Source: JAPSGB01 sp963775185 | Lineage (GTDB): Bacteria; Myxococcota_A; Polyangia; Polyangiales; Polyangiaceae | Assembly: GCA_963775185.1 (NCBI GenBank) | Contig: CAVZIE010000006.1 | Location: forward strand, 248,001 to 312,000 | DNA length: 64,000 nucleotides | Reading direction: 5' to 3' | Shown: piece by piece, positions 19,571-28,632 of the stretch | Layout of the letters: the number at the start of each line of letters is the position of its first letter | How positions within the stretch are numbered: the stretch's first letter is position 1 | Made by a program: the position numbers and the translations under genes | Notes under the pieces: model-generated | What the model was told of the DNA's origin: nothing | What the model saw: only the letters and a program-made list of their open reading frames with translations | Databases searched by the model: none

Positions 19571-21874
19571 TCAACGCTCCGCATCGCGACGGCGACGTGA
19601 CAGCACCAGGCCGAAGCCGATCAGGACGCCGGCCACGCCGGCACCGACAGCCCCCACCAGATGGCGACGGGGCAGCTCGATGCGCGGCACCACGTCCGAC
19701 GGTGGCGCACGCTGGTGCAGGCTCATCGTCGTGGCGCCGAAGGCGGTGGTCGGGGTCATGGCGATGACCAGCGCGAACATGATGCCGGTGGCGATGCCGG
19801 CGGCACCGCGCAGGTACGCCCAGGCGCCGACCTCCTTGAGCGCCACCTCGGGCCACAGGCTGACGCCAGCGCCGAAGATCATGACGATCACCCCGGTCCA
19901 GATCCAACTGACCAGCGGGTTGACGTGGAACTGGAAGGTCGCGCGCTTGGTCTTCGGGTCGGCCGAGCCGACGACCGTGTACAGGTCGTCCTTGAAGCTG
20001 TGCAGCATCGAGACCTCGGTCGTGGGCTGCCCTTGCCGCAGGTAGATGAACTTGGCCGGGCTGACCTTGCCGTAGGGCTTGCCGCTGCGCGACACGTCGA
20101 GGTCGGCGAAGATCATCCGCTTCGTCTCGTCCACCTCCATGCGCGGACCGAGATAGGTGAGCGTGTACTCGCCGACGCGCGCGCTCTGGCCGGGCATCAG
20201 GTTCGTCTCCTTGTCGATGCCCCAGGCGCGACCGAGGAAGCCGATGAACAGCAGCACGATGCCCAGGTGGACGATGTAGCCGCCGTAGCGGCGCCGGTTC
20301 TTCTCGACCAGGCGGAACAGGGCCGTGAGGAAGCCCTCCGACTCCTGGCGCTTGCCGGCGGCGGCGCGGCGCGCGCGGATGCCACGCCCGAATTCCTGCC
20401 CGATCACCGCGACGTTGAAGCCGACCAGCGTGACCGTGATGAAGGGCAGCACGGCGCCCAGCTTCTGCAGCACGGTGCCGACGAAGCCCGGGTAGAAGCG
20501 GTCGTTCGGCACCATCGCCGGGAAGCCCACGGAGCCGCCGAGGGCGATGTGGGCCACGGCGAACAGCGCAGCCACGCCGAGCGGGATCGCGAACGCACGC
20601 TTCAGCGACGCGCCGCTTGTCTTGCGCCAGCCGAACAGCGGCGCGAGCCCCATCAACAGGAAGATGAGCAGGCCGAGCGGCGCCAGCCAGCGGTTGAAGA
20701 AGGGCGGGCCGACGGTGACGCTCTCCTTCCACAGCCACTCGCTGATCTTCGGGTAGAGCGTCGCGACCAGGATGAACGTCATGGTGCCCATCAGGGCCCA
20801 GTTGTTGACGACGAACATCGCCTCGCGGCTGGCCACGGCTTCGATCTGCGCCTTGCTCTTCAAGAGCGGGTAGCGCCACACGATGAGCGCGGCGCTGGAC
20901 GCGATGATGAAGCCCATGAACCAGACGAAGTACTTGCCGATGTCGCTCTGGGCGAAGGCGTGGACGCTGGAGATCAGGCCGGCGCGCGTGAGGAAGGTGC
21001 CGAAGATCGTCAGCAGGAACGTGATGCAGATGAGCATCACGTTCCACATCTTCAGCATGTTCCGGCGCTCCTGGATCATCGTGGAGTGCACGTACGCGCT
21101 GGCGGTGAACCAGGGCAGACACGCGGCGTTCTCCACCGGATCCCAGGCCCAGTAGCCGCCCCAGCCGAGCTCCTCGTACGCCCAGATCATGCCCAGGCAG
21201 TTGCCGATGGTGAGGAAGATCCACGCGAACAGCATCCACTTGCGGACCGCGACGATCCACTCGTTGTCCAGACGCCCGGTCACCAGCGCGGCGACGGCGA
21301 AGGAGAACGGGATGCTGCAGCCGACGAAGCCCGTGTAGAGCGACGGCGGGTGGATCGCCATCCAGTAGTTCTGGAGCAGCGGGTTGAGGCCCTCGCCGTC
21401 CGGGCGGGCGCCGGACACGCTGGTCGCGAACGGGTTCGCGGCGAACAGCATCAGGATCGCGAAGAACGCGACGATCACCATCAGCGTCGCGATCACGTAC
21501 GGCTGCAGCTGGCGGTAGCGGCCCTTGAGCCAACGCACGCACGCCACGATGTACAGGCTCATCAGGAACAGCCACCACAGGATGGAGCCGTCCTGTCCGC
21601 CCCAGAGTGCGGCCAGCAGATAAGTCCGCGACATCGACCGGTCGCTGTAGTGCGCGATGTAGCGGATGCGGAAATCGTGGGTCACGAAGCCGTAGGCGAG
21701 CAGCAGCACGCCCACGGCGACGAGGCCCGACGTCGCATACGCGCCCATGCGCGCCGACCTGAGGAGCCGTGGCCAGCCGCGCCCCGCGGCGATCGACACC
21801 GCGAACGTGTAGGCCGCGGCGACGAGGATCGCGTAGATGACCCCGGTTCCGAACTGAGGCAGTGAATCCCACAT
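19571..21874 (-). CDS. ccmF: Cytochrome c heme lyase subunit CcmF
   Basis: The 767-aa polytopic protein has the CcmF hallmarks: WGGQDGSILWW early, HPPSLYTGFVG, the periplasmic tryptophan-rich WWD-type motif EELGWGGYWAWDPVENAACLPW, and the FGTFLTRAGLISSVHAFAQ segment. About 14 membrane helices are visible, with a large periplasmic domain near the C terminus. CcmF transfers heme from holo-CcmE to apocytochromes. The C-terminal 60 residues after the last helix pair are longer than usual. It is followed four bases later by the CcmI-like gene. The ATG at 21874 opens the first helix; other ccm genes are not in the window. Confidence 0.93.
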   Translation of the reverse strand: MWDSLPQFGTGVIYAILVAAAYTFAVSIAAGRGWPRLLRSARMGAYATSGLVAVGVLLLAYGFVTHDFRIRYIAHYSDRSMSRTYLLAALWGGQDGSILWWLFLMSLYIVACVRWLKGRYRQLQPYVIATLMVIVAFFAILMLFAANPFATSVSGARPDGEGLNPLLQNYWMAIHPPSLYTGFVGCSIPFSFAVAALVTGRLDNEWIVAVRKWMLFAWIFLTIGNCLGMIWAYEELGWGGYWAWDPVENAACLPWFTASAYVHSTMIQERRNMLKMWNVMLICITFLLTIFGTFLTRAGLISSVHAFAQSDIGKYFVWFMGFIIASSAALIVWRYPLLKSKAQIEAVASREAMFVVNNWALMGTMTFILVATLYPKISEWLWKESVTVGPPFFNRWLAPLGLLIFLLMGLAPLFGWRKTSGASLKRAFAIPLGVAALFAVAHIALGGSVGFPAMVPNDRFYPGFVGTVLQKLGAVLPFITVTLVGFNVAVIGQEFGRGIRARRAAAGKRQESEGFLTALFRLVEKNRRRYGGYIVHLGIVLLFIGFLGRAWGIDKETNLMPGQSARVGEYTLTYLGPRMEVDETKRMIFADLDVSRSGKPYGKVSPAKFIYLRQGQPTTEVSMLHSFKDDLYTVVGSADPKTKRATFQFHVNPLVSWIWTGVIVMIFGAGVSLWPEVALKEVGAWAYLRGAAGIATGIMFALVIAMTPTTAFGATTMSLHQRAPPSDVVPRIELPRRHLVGAVGAGVAGVLIGFGLVLSRRRRDAER

Positions 21875-21943
21875 TGAAACGCGAGCAGGATAGCACCCGG
21901 ATCCGCCAAGCAAGCCCCTGTCGGGGGCCGAACTTGACGAATG

Positions 21944-22678
21944 TCAGGTGGCTTCGGAGACGATGGTCCCGACCTTTTCGCCGAGACACACGCGGCGGAT
22001 GTAGCCGCGCGCCATCTTGAAGACGCGGATCGGCATGCCGTTTTCCCGACACAAGGCCACGGCGGTCGAGTCCATCACGCCGAGGTGGTCGGCGAGGAAG
22101 CGGTCGTAGCTGACGCGCGGGAGCAGCGTGGCGTTCGAGTCGCGGGCCGGATCGCGGTCGTAGATGCCCTCGACCTTGGTGGCCTTGAACAGGGCGTCGG
22201 CCCGGATCTCCATCGCGCGCAGGGCCGCGGCGGTGTCCGTGGAGAAGTACGGGTTGCCGGTTCCCGCGGCGAAAACCACGATATTGCCGCGCTCGAGGTG
22301 CCGCATCGCTCGACGCCGTATGTAAGGCTCCGCGACCTGCCGGATCTCGATCGCCGTCATGACCCGCGTCGGAACGTCGCAGCGCTCCAGTGCATCCTGC
22401 AGAGCGAGCGAGTTGATGACCGTGGCGAGCATGCCCATGTAGTCGCTCTGGGCACGATCCATGCCCTCGCTCGCACCGCGCAGCCCGCGGAAGATGTTTC
22501 CGCCGCCGACCACGATGCCGATCTGCACGCCGCTCGCGTGCACCTCGCCGAGCTCTTCGGCGGTCGCCTTGAGCGTCGCGGTGTCGATCCCGGAGCCCCC
22601 GACGCCGCCCGACAGGGCCTCGCCACTGAGCTTGATGACGACGCGGCGGTAGTGAAGCCCGGAGCTTTCCTTTTCCAC
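21944..22678 (-). CDS. pyrH: UMP kinase
   Basis: The 244-aa protein is a hexameric-type UMP kinase of the amino-acid-kinase fold: YRRVVIKLSGEALSG, IVVGGGNIFRG, DYMGMLATVINSLALQDALE, and TGNPYFSTDTAAALRA are all characteristic. It phosphorylates UMP to UDP in pyrimidine synthesis. A GTG at 22678 is used; another GTG lies five codons earlier. The usual neighbours tsf, rpsB and frr are absent here, and it lies 69 bp before ccmF on the same strand. Confidence 0.95.
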   Translation of the reverse strand: MEKESSGLHYRRVVIKLSGEALSGGVGGSGIDTATLKATAEELGEVHASGVQIGIVVGGGNIFRGLRGASEGMDRAQSDYMGMLATVINSLALQDALERCDVPTRVMTAIEIRQVAEPYIRRRAMRHLERGNIVVFAAGTGNPYFSTDTAAALRAMEIRADALFKATKVEGIYDRDPARDSNATLLPRVSYDRFLADHLGVMDSTAVALCRENGMPIRVFKMARGYIRRVCLGEKVGTIVSEAT

Positions 22679-22774
22679 GAGCGCGGTGTGTACCCTCTGG
22701 CCCCCGGCGCCGCAACGGGCCCGCTCAGGACCGACCGGCGTCGCTGATCGGCGCTGATCGATGGGCCAGGGGGA

Positions 22775-22794
22775 TGCCGGTCCGGCGCGGAACC
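22775..22794 (+). repeat. Dispersed 20-bp element, copy 9
   Basis: Exact match (AACC ending), in the divergent region between pyrH and the next lipoprotein gene. With copy 10 it forms an inverted pair that brackets the whole lipoprotein gene. Confidence 0.9.
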
Positions 22795-22846
22795 GGGCGC
22801 GCCGCGAATTGACGGCCCTCCGCGCCGCGGCGCACGATCGCCGGCG

Positions 22847-23833
22847 ATGCGTCGCATGGCGATCCTGGCGCTGATCGGCGCCTGCAGCGGCTGCGGCGCG
22901 AAGACGGGGCTCCACGGCGAGCCCGTGCCCGCCGACGCCGCGCTGCCGGACGCGCCGCTGGATGCTGCGACGGAGCCCGGCGTCGACGCGAGCCCGGACG
23001 CGCCGGAAGACGCGAGCGCCGACGCGGACGCCGACGCGCCGGAAGACGCGAGCGTCGACGCGGACGCCGACGCGCCCGTCGACGCGGGACACGACGTGAG
23101 CCACGTCGGCTGCACGGACGCGTCGGCGGCCTACGTGTACGTCGTGACGGCCGGGCAGAACCTGTACGCGTTCGAGCCCGGGGGCGGCACGTTCACGCTG
23201 GTCGGCAACATCGACTGCATCGTCGGCACGGTCGACTCGATGGCGGTCGATCGCGGCGGCACGGCCTACGTCGAGTACACGAGCGGCAGCCTGTTCCGCG
23301 TGAACACGCAGACCGCCAAGTGCACGGGCACGGCGTTCAAGCCGGCCCAGGCCTGGAACCACTACGGCATGGGGTTCTCCGCCGTCGACAACGGACCGGC
23401 GGAGCAGCTGTTCATCGCGGAAGCGACGTACAACCATCCGTCGGTTGGCTTCGGGACCGTGGACACCAAGACGTTCGCGTTCCAGTTCGTCGCGCCCTTC
23501 ACGCCCACGCTGGGCAACGCCGTCGAGCTCACCGGCACGGCGGACGGCCGGCTGTACGCGTACTTCCTCGACCCGGTGACGGGCAGCTACCTGACCCGCG
23601 TCGACAAGAGCACCGGCCAGCTGCTCGAGCAGACGCCGCTGCCGTTCGGCGCGCCCGACTCCGCCTTCGCGTTCTCGCACTGGGCAGGGGACTTCCTGTT
23701 CTTCGTGGCGCCGCAGGGCGGGTCGACCAGCGTGACCCGCTATCACAGCGCCGACGGCACGACGGAGGTCGTGGCCACGCTCGCCGGCGAGCAGGTGGTC
23801 GGCGCCGGGGCGTCCACCTGCGCCCCGGAGTGA
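22847..23833 (+). CDS. Lipoprotein with Asp/Ala/Pro linker and propeller-like domain
   Basis: The 328-aa protein opens with a short lipoprotein signal (lipobox GACSGC region), followed by about 60 residues of DAPEDAS/DADADAP low complexity and then a domain of about 240 residues. That domain has repeated strand patterns such as AYVYVVTAGQNLYAFEP, MAVDRGGTAYVEY and LTGTADGRLYAYF, which suggest a beta-propeller. No catalytic motif is seen. The entire gene sits between two inverted copies of the dispersed element (22775-22794 and 23848-23867), which could have carried or bounded it. Confidence 0.8.
   Translation: MRRMAILALIGACSGCGAKTGLHGEPVPADAALPDAPLDAATEPGVDASPDAPEDASADADADAPEDASVDADADAPVDAGHDVSHVGCTDASAAYVYVVTAGQNLYAFEPGGGTFTLVGNIDCIVGTVDSMAVDRGGTAYVEYTSGSLFRVNTQTAKCTGTAFKPAQAWNHYGMGFSAVDNGPAEQLFIAEATYNHPSVGFGTVDTKTFAFQFVAPFTPTLGNAVELTGTADGRLYAYFLDPVTGSYLTRVDKSTGQLLEQTPLPFGAPDSAFAFSHWAGDFLFFVAPQGGSTSVTRYHSADGTTEVVATLAGEQVVGAGASTCAPE
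22998..23069. repeat. Two tandem 36-bp repeats in the linker
   Basis: The copies differ by one base and encode the DAPEDAS-DADA part of the linker. Confidence 0.85.
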
Positions 23834-23847
23834 CGCCCGGACCGGTC

Positions 23848-23867
23848 GATACCGCGCCGGACCGGCA
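23848..23867 (-). repeat. Dispersed 20-bp element, copy 10
   Basis: Exact match (TATC ending), 15 bp after the lipoprotein stop. It is antisense to that gene, one of the few 3'-end copies in this orientation. Confidence 0.9.
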
Positions 23868-23928
23868 AACCCCTACTGGCGGGGCGCGGCTGGCAAGTCC
23901 CGGCGGGGCGTAGTATCTCCGGGGCACG

Positions 23929-24954
23929 ATGACTGCCCGGCTCCGGCCATTTCCAGCTGTTTCCGCGACGATTGCGCTGGCGGGGCTCGTGGCGGCGGCG
24001 CTCGGCGTGCCCGCGGGCTGCAACGAGAAGGCGCTCGACCGCGCGGCGCCGGCAGCGTCCGCGAGCGCGACGCCCGGCGGTCTCTCGCCGGAGATGGCGG
24101 CGAAGGTGCTGGCGAAGGTCGGCGATCACACGATCACGCTCGGCGAGTTCGCCGCGACCATCGACCGCATGGACGAGTTCGAGCGGCTTCGCTACCAGTC
24201 GCCGGAGCGGCGCAAGGAGCTGCTCGAGGACATGATCAAGGTCGAGCTGCTCGCCGACGAGGCCAAGCGGCGCGGCCTCGACCAGCGGCCGGACACGCAG
24301 GAGCGCATCCGCCAGATCCTGCGCGACGAGCTGCTGCGCCAGGCGCGCAAGGACGTGCCCAGCCCGCCGGACATCCCGGAGAGCGACGTGCGCGCCTACT
24401 ACAAGGAGCACCACGACGAGTTCCGCGATCCGGAGCGCCGGCGCGTGAGCGTGATCGTCATGCCCGACAGCCCGAAGGCGCAGCAGGTGCTCGAGAAGGC
24501 CAGGACCGCGACGCCGATGGAGTGGGGCAAGCTGGTGCAGGCGAACTCGCTGGAGAAGCCGCCGAAGCCCGGGCCCACCAACCCGGTGGAGCTGTTCGGC
24601 GACATGGGCATCGTCAACGCGCCGGGCTCCAAGGACACGAACACCGCCGTACCGAGCGACGTGGTCAACGCGGTGTTCAAGATCGACAAGCTCGGCGGCG
24701 TGTATCCCGATCTCGTGAAGACCGACGGCAAGGCGTACATCGTGCGCATGACCAGCAAGACGGACGCGCGCGACCGCAGCATCGCCGACGCCGAGCGCAC
24801 GATCCGCGTCGCGATCGTGCAGCAGCGCATCGCGGACGCGGAAAAGACCCTGGAAGCGGCGCTGCGCCGGCGCTTCCCCGTCAAGGTCGACGACGCCGCG
24901 CTCGGCAAGGTGCAGCTGCCCGCGGCGCATCCCGTGACCGATGGCGGCGAATAG
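23929..24954 (+). CDS. SurA/PpiC-type peptidyl-prolyl isomerase lipoprotein
   Basis: The 341-aa protein has a signal sequence with Cys in GVPAGCNE, then a SurA-N-like helical domain (VLAKVGDHTITLGEFAATIDRM, RKELLEDMIKVELLADEAKRRG), and a parvulin-like region around residues 150-270 (VRAYYKEHHDEFRDPERRRVSVIVM). The parvulin part is divergent: the expected GGDLG motif is represented by ELFGDMGIV. It probably acts as a periplasmic folding factor for exported proteins. The last 14 bp overlap the start of the kamA-type gene, so the two are translationally coupled. Confidence 0.85.
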   Translation: MTARLRPFPAVSATIALAGLVAAALGVPAGCNEKALDRAAPAASASATPGGLSPEMAAKVLAKVGDHTITLGEFAATIDRMDEFERLRYQSPERRKELLEDMIKVELLADEAKRRGLDQRPDTQERIRQILRDELLRQARKDVPSPPDIPESDVRAYYKEHHDEFRDPERRRVSVIVMPDSPKAQQVLEKARTATPMEWGKLVQANSLEKPPKPGPTNPVELFGDMGIVNAPGSKDTNTAVPSDVVNAVFKIDKLGGVYPDLVKTDGKAYIVRMTSKTDARDRSIADAERTIRVAIVQQRIADAEKTLEAALRRRFPVKVDDAALGKVQLPAAHPVTDGGE

Positions 24955-26032
24955 CCTCGCGGTTGTCGCTCCCGACGACTGGCAGTGGCAGCTCCGCGCG
25001 AGCGTGCGCACCGCCGCCGGCCTCGCCGCCGCGCTCGAGCTCTCGCCCGAAGAGCGCGCCGGCGCCGAAGCCGCGGAGCAAGGCGGCTTCCCGATCGCGA
25101 TCACGCCCTACTACCTCTCGCTCTGCGACAAGCACGACCCGGCCTGCCCGATCCGCCGCCAGGTCGTCCCGCGCACGCCCGAAGGCGCCCCCGCCCCCGG
25201 CGATCTCCGCGACCCGCTCGGCGAGGAAGCCCACGAGGTCGCCCCCGATCTGATCCAGCGCTACCCGGACCGCGCCCTCCTGCTCGCGACCGATCGTTGC
25301 GCCGTCTACTGTCGCTTCTGCACCCGCAGCCGCATGGTCGGCGCCGGCGGTGGCCCGCGTTCCCTCGATCGTCTGGCCGGTGCGGCGCGGTATCTCGCGG
25401 CCCACCCGGAAGTGCGGGACGTGATCGTCAGCGGCGGCGACCCTCTGGCAATGAGCACCACGCGGCTGCTCGACGTGATCGAGATGCTGCGCGCGATTCC
25501 CAGCATCGAGACGATCCGCCTCGCGACGCGCGTGCCGGTCGCGCTGCCGATGCGCATCACGGCGGAGCTCACCGACGCGCTCCGTCCCCATCACCCGCTC
25601 TGGGTGATGACGCACTTCAACCACCCGAAGGAGCTCACCGCCGAGTCGCGCGCCGCGTGCGAGCGCCTGGCGGACGCCGGCTTCCCGGTGATGAACCAGA
25701 CGGTCCTGCTCCGCGGTGTGAACGACAGCGCGGAGACGTTGACGGAGCTGTTCAGGGGCTTGGTCCGCTCGCGCGTGCGTCCGTACTACTTGCTGCAAGC
25801 CGATCCCGTGAGCGGCACGGCGCACCTGCGCACACCACTGGCGACGGGCATCGCGATCATGGAGCAGCTGCAAGGGCGGCTGAGCGGGATCGCGCTGCCG
25901 AAGCTGATCGTCGACACCCCGGGCGGCTTCGGCAAAGTGCCAGTAGGGCCGGACTACGTGTTGTCGCGAGAGGGCGGCGTGACGACGTTCAGGACGCCGC
26001 GCGGGGTGGACGTGGAGTATGTCGATCCGTGA
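24941..26032 (+). CDS. kamA: KamA-family radical SAM lysine 2,3-aminomutase
   Basis: The 363-aa protein carries the radical SAM cluster motif CAVYCRFC (Cys 120, 124, 127), preceded by ITPYYLSLCDKHDPACPIRRQVVP and followed by VIVSGGDPLAMS. These belong to the lysine aminomutase family, which includes both free-lysine KamA (PLP and iron-sulphur) and EpmB, which isomerises lysine for elongation factor P. At 363 residues it is shorter than clostridial KamA (about 416) and nearer EpmB, so the substrate is open; PLP-binding and C-terminal regions look complete. It overlaps the upstream folding-factor gene and the downstream small gene. Confidence 0.88.
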   Translation: MAANSLAVVAPDDWQWQLRASVRTAAGLAAALELSPEERAGAEAAEQGGFPIAITPYYLSLCDKHDPACPIRRQVVPRTPEGAPAPGDLRDPLGEEAHEVAPDLIQRYPDRALLLATDRCAVYCRFCTRSRMVGAGGGPRSLDRLAGAARYLAAHPEVRDVIVSGGDPLAMSTTRLLDVIEMLRAIPSIETIRLATRVPVALPMRITAELTDALRPHHPLWVMTHFNHPKELTAESRAACERLADAGFPVMNQTVLLRGVNDSAETLTELFRGLVRSRVRPYYLLQADPVSGTAHLRTPLATGIAIMEQLQGRLSGIALPKLIVDTPGGFGKVPVGPDYVLSREGGVTTFRTPRGVDVEYVDP

Positions 26033-26370
26033 CGGGGCGGAGCACCGCACGCTATCCGTGCATCTGCGACCTCGACGACGATCATGTCGATCACGGCGTT
26101 TGGAGTGACGGCCCCCTTCGCAACAACCTTGGCCACCGGGCGACTGTCCTCGGGCTAGTCTATTCGCGCGTCGATGAGGTCCTCCCGTTCCTCATTCGCG
26201 AAGCGAATACGCTCGGCCTCTCGGTCTTTGACTGGGCGACAGGAACGATCCATCGCCCACAGGGTTCGATGCGCGACGACCAGCGAGTCGCTCACCGGCG
26301 AGCGACGAAATCCGAGGCGCTTTGTGCCGCCGATGCTGATATGCTTGGCATTGCGGCAACTTGGAGGTGA
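26029..26370 (+). CDS. Hypothetical protein, possible small immunity-like protein
   Basis: From a GTG that overlaps the kamA stop (GTGA) the protein has 113 aa with a clear folded core, RATVLGLVYSRVDEVLPFLIREANTLGLSVFDWATGTIHRP, shown here only by its key parts: GLVYSRVDEVLPFLI and LGLSVFDWATG. There is no signal peptide. Base composition drops noticeably from that of kamA, which suggests transfer. Small proteins with this style of core are common as solitary immunity-like genes, but I cannot assign the family. The first of two perfect palindromes begins seven bases after its stop. Confidence 0.6.
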   Translation: MTGRSTARYPCICDLDDDHVDHGVWSDGPLRNNLGHRATVLGLVYSRVDEVLPFLIREANTLGLSVFDWATGTIHRPQGSMRDDQRVAHRRATKSEALCAADADMLGIAATWR

Positions 26371-26376
26371 TAGCGC

Positions 26377-26398
26377 CACGTTAAGACGTCTTAACGTG
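26377..26398. promoter_or_regulatory. Perfect palindrome, copy A
   Basis: ACGTTAAGACGTCTTAACGT with one further matching base on each side gives a 22-bp perfect palindrome, 7 bp after the stop of the small hypothetical gene. It has no loop, which favours a dimeric DNA-binding site over an RNA terminator. Confidence 0.75.
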
Positions 26399-26436
26399 AG
26401 CCCTCGGAATCGACGCCTTTCACGATCGCGTCGGCG

Positions 26437-26460
26437 TCACGTTAAGACGTCTTAACGTGA
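26437..26460. promoter_or_regulatory. Perfect palindrome, copy B
   Basis: The same 20-bp core with two more matching bases on each side, so 24 bp in all, centred 61 bp from copy A. The 38 bp between them shows no gene. Confidence 0.75.
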
Positions 26461-26791
26461 CCCTGGGTAGCTCACGGCGCAGTCCTGCTCGAGTTCAGCG
26501 ACGAGGAGACGACGAGGCGCGCGGCATGCCCGCGTGGTTCCGCGCCGGGCCGGCAAACCCAACCAGCCTCCACGCCCAGAAAGGGACTCTTCCCCGTCGA
26601 TTTCCATTGACGGGATTTCGCGACGCCGGAGCCCGGATCGCGCCGGTCGCGTTTGAAGCGTGCTCTGGCGGACGCAGGCGGCGCGCTCGCGGCCGAACGG
26701 TGCGCTTTGCCGCGGAGATCGCGTCGTGGCGGGCGATCGCGCGCGAGTGGGCGCGCAGCGAGGGGCGGAAACGCCGGTGTAGGGTGGCGGT
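26461..26791. other. Non-coding region before the HNH-family remnant
   Basis: Apart from one copy of the dispersed 20-bp element I find no gene or structured signal here. The frames that cross it look like chance. Confidence 0.5.
26536..26555 (-). repeat. Dispersed 20-bp element, copy 11
   Basis: One mismatch (C for T at position 7, the same variant as copy 1). It lies in the non-coding region 76 bp after palindrome B. Confidence 0.85.
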
Positions 26792-27769
26792 ATGGCAAAC
26801 ACGGAATCTGTCTACCGCTTCGAGGACTTGGCGGACGACGCGCTCGTGGCGCGCACGCGGGCCATCGTGGGGCAGTCGAACCAGGCGCTGGCGGCGTTGC
26901 TCGCGCACCTGGGCGAGGTGGAGGCGCGCGGGCTGCATCGCCAGCGGGCGTGCGCGAGCTTGTACACGTACTGTGTGTACGAGCTCCGCATGTCGGAGGA
27001 CGCGGCGTCGCGCCGGGCGCGCGCGGCGCGCATCGCGCGGGAATTTCCCGCCGTGCTCGACCGCGTGGCAGCGGGGGAGATCCACCTCACGGGGCTGCTC
27101 ATGATCGGCTCGCACCTCACGCTGGAGAACCAGCTCGACGTGCTCGAGCGCGCGAAGCATCGGACCAAGAAGGAGATCGCGAAGCTGGTGCGGCAGCTCG
27201 ACCCGTTGCCCGACGTGCCCGCGCGCGTGGAGCCGCTGGGTCCGCGCGGCTTCACCATTCCGCGCGCGCCCTCGTGGAGCGAGTTCGTGGCGTCGATGGT
27301 GCCGGTGCGCGAGCTGGAGCCGGGCAACCGACCGCGCGACTGGATGGACGCGAGCGCGCCGGAGCCGGAACCCGTGCCGGAGCCGGAGCCCGTGCCGAGT
27401 CCCGTCGCGGAACCCGAGGACGACACGCAGCGCTACAGCGTGCAGTTCACCGCGAGCCAGGAGTACGTCGAGCTGCTGGAGCGCGCGAAGGATCTGCTGT
27501 CGCACACGGGCGCGGACAAGTCGCTGGAGCAAGTGCATCTGCGCGCGCTGCAGGCGCTGGTGGCGGAGCTGGAGAAGCGTCGGTTCGGGGTCGGTGCGAA
27601 GCCGCGCGCGGAAAGCACGAAGCGTGCCGGCGTTCCGCGCCAGCGCGGGAGTCGCCACGTGCCGGCGGCGGTGCGACGCGAGGTGTGGCAGCGCATCCGG
27701 AGGGGTCGGAGCTGGCGCTCGCAGCTGAACGCCGGTCCGTCGGGCGGACTCATGCCCACTCGCGCGTAG
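26792..27769 (+). pseudogene. HNH-endonuclease family protein lacking its nuclease domain
   Basis: The first 290 residues match the architecture of DUF222-like/HNH proteins common in Myxococcota: a helical N-terminal region (ALLAHLGEVEARGLHRQRACASL shown in part as LLAHLGEVEARGLH, then MSEDAASRRARAARIAREFP), a Pro/Glu spacer, and YSVQFTASQEYVELLERAKDLLSH. The conserved lead-in RHVPAAVRREVWQR is intact. But where the zinc-binding, HNH-containing segment should follow, the frame gives about 25 unrelated residues and stops. I find no HNH motif in other frames nearby. A degenerate match to the dispersed element (about 27727-27750) lies at the break. The protein may still be made but should not cut DNA. 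Confidence 0.7.
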
Positions 27770-28050
27770 CTTCGTGGAACAGGATTCTACATCGGCGACT
27801 GGACCGGGAATCGTGGGCAGGACGCGCTCCCTGCCGTCGTGACCCCGGCCTCGCGGCTTGGGTGCACGCTGGCGGAGCGGCCGCTGTTGCGGCGCTCCTG
27901 CTTCTTCGATCCTTTGCGTTCCCGCCAGCGGCATTCGCGCGCGGCGCCCTTTTGGCTGGACCGTGAGCACGTAGCGGACCACGGCTCCGCCTGGGAGCAC
28001 GCATACTGAATTGCAGCAGCGGAACGCGGATATTAGCGTCAGGCGTCGAG

Positions 28051-28632
28051 ATGAGCGGAGATCCCCATTACGCGAACTCTGCCTCCAATCGTGCCGACTT
28101 GTCGCTTGGCGATCAGCGGCTGCGTCGGTTTCATCCGGAGGCCTGTGGCATAAGCGGACTTCTCTGGTCCGTGCGCAAGCGCGTCAAGGTTCGTTGGTTC
28201 CTGGCGGAATGTTTGAAATATGGTGACGCGAGGGCTGCCGTTGTCTGGTCGAGGCGACCCCTTCTCGTTGCTGTGTACTCGGACGAGTTCGATGCGATTC
28301 TGATGCTTCGGTTTCCAACGCGGGTAGAGGAGGAGCTGCGGTTCGACGAGGGCCAGCGGTTGCTGGGCGTCAACGCCTACGCACGCGGAACCGGGATCGC
28401 GCCGGATATCCGGGTGGGGCAGCACGCGAGCTTCAACGGTCCTTGGACCAACTTCGTGCCCATTGTTGCCGAGGTGTTTTCGGACGACCAGGATCGGGTG
28501 CGCATGCTGCACCGGACCATCCCGGAGCCCGAGTGGGCACGATGCGGCGACCTCGCAGCCGAACACGCCGAGGCGTTTCCAGGGCGCAGCCGCAACGGAC
28601 TTCCGTTGTTCGCGGGTCGTGCCGAGCTCTGA
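28051..28632 (+). CDS. Hypothetical protein of an apparently acquired island
   Basis: A 193-aa soluble protein with no signal peptide. Key stretches are RRPLLVAVYSDEFDAILMLRFP, seen as LLVAVYSDEFDAILML, then LLGVNAYARG and a C-terminal FPGRSRNGLPLFAGR. It is less GC-rich than nearby genes and flanked by a broken HNH gene and a repeat. I do not recognise the family. A cytoplasmic partner or immunity-type protein is a guess based only on size and context. The 281 bp before it are non-coding. Confidence 0.6.
   Translation: MSGDPHYANSASNRADLSLGDQRLRRFHPEACGISGLLWSVRKRVKVRWFLAECLKYGDARAAVVWSRRPLLVAVYSDEFDAILMLRFPTRVEEELRFDEGQRLLGVNAYARGTGIAPDIRVGQHASFNGPWTNFVPIVAEVFSDDQDRVRMLHRTIPEPEWARCGDLAAEHAEAFPGRSRNGLPLFAGRAEL

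Noticed and set aside
25375..25402. Near match to the dispersed element inside the kamA-type gene (CCGGTGCGGCGCGGTATC)
   Set aside because: It encodes LAGAARYLA, in keeping with the aminomutase family at that place, so it is more likely chance than an inserted copy.
26653..27966. A long frame overlapping the HNH-family remnant
   Set aside because: Composition and motifs favour the 26792 frame; the alternative is Arg/Ala-rich noise.
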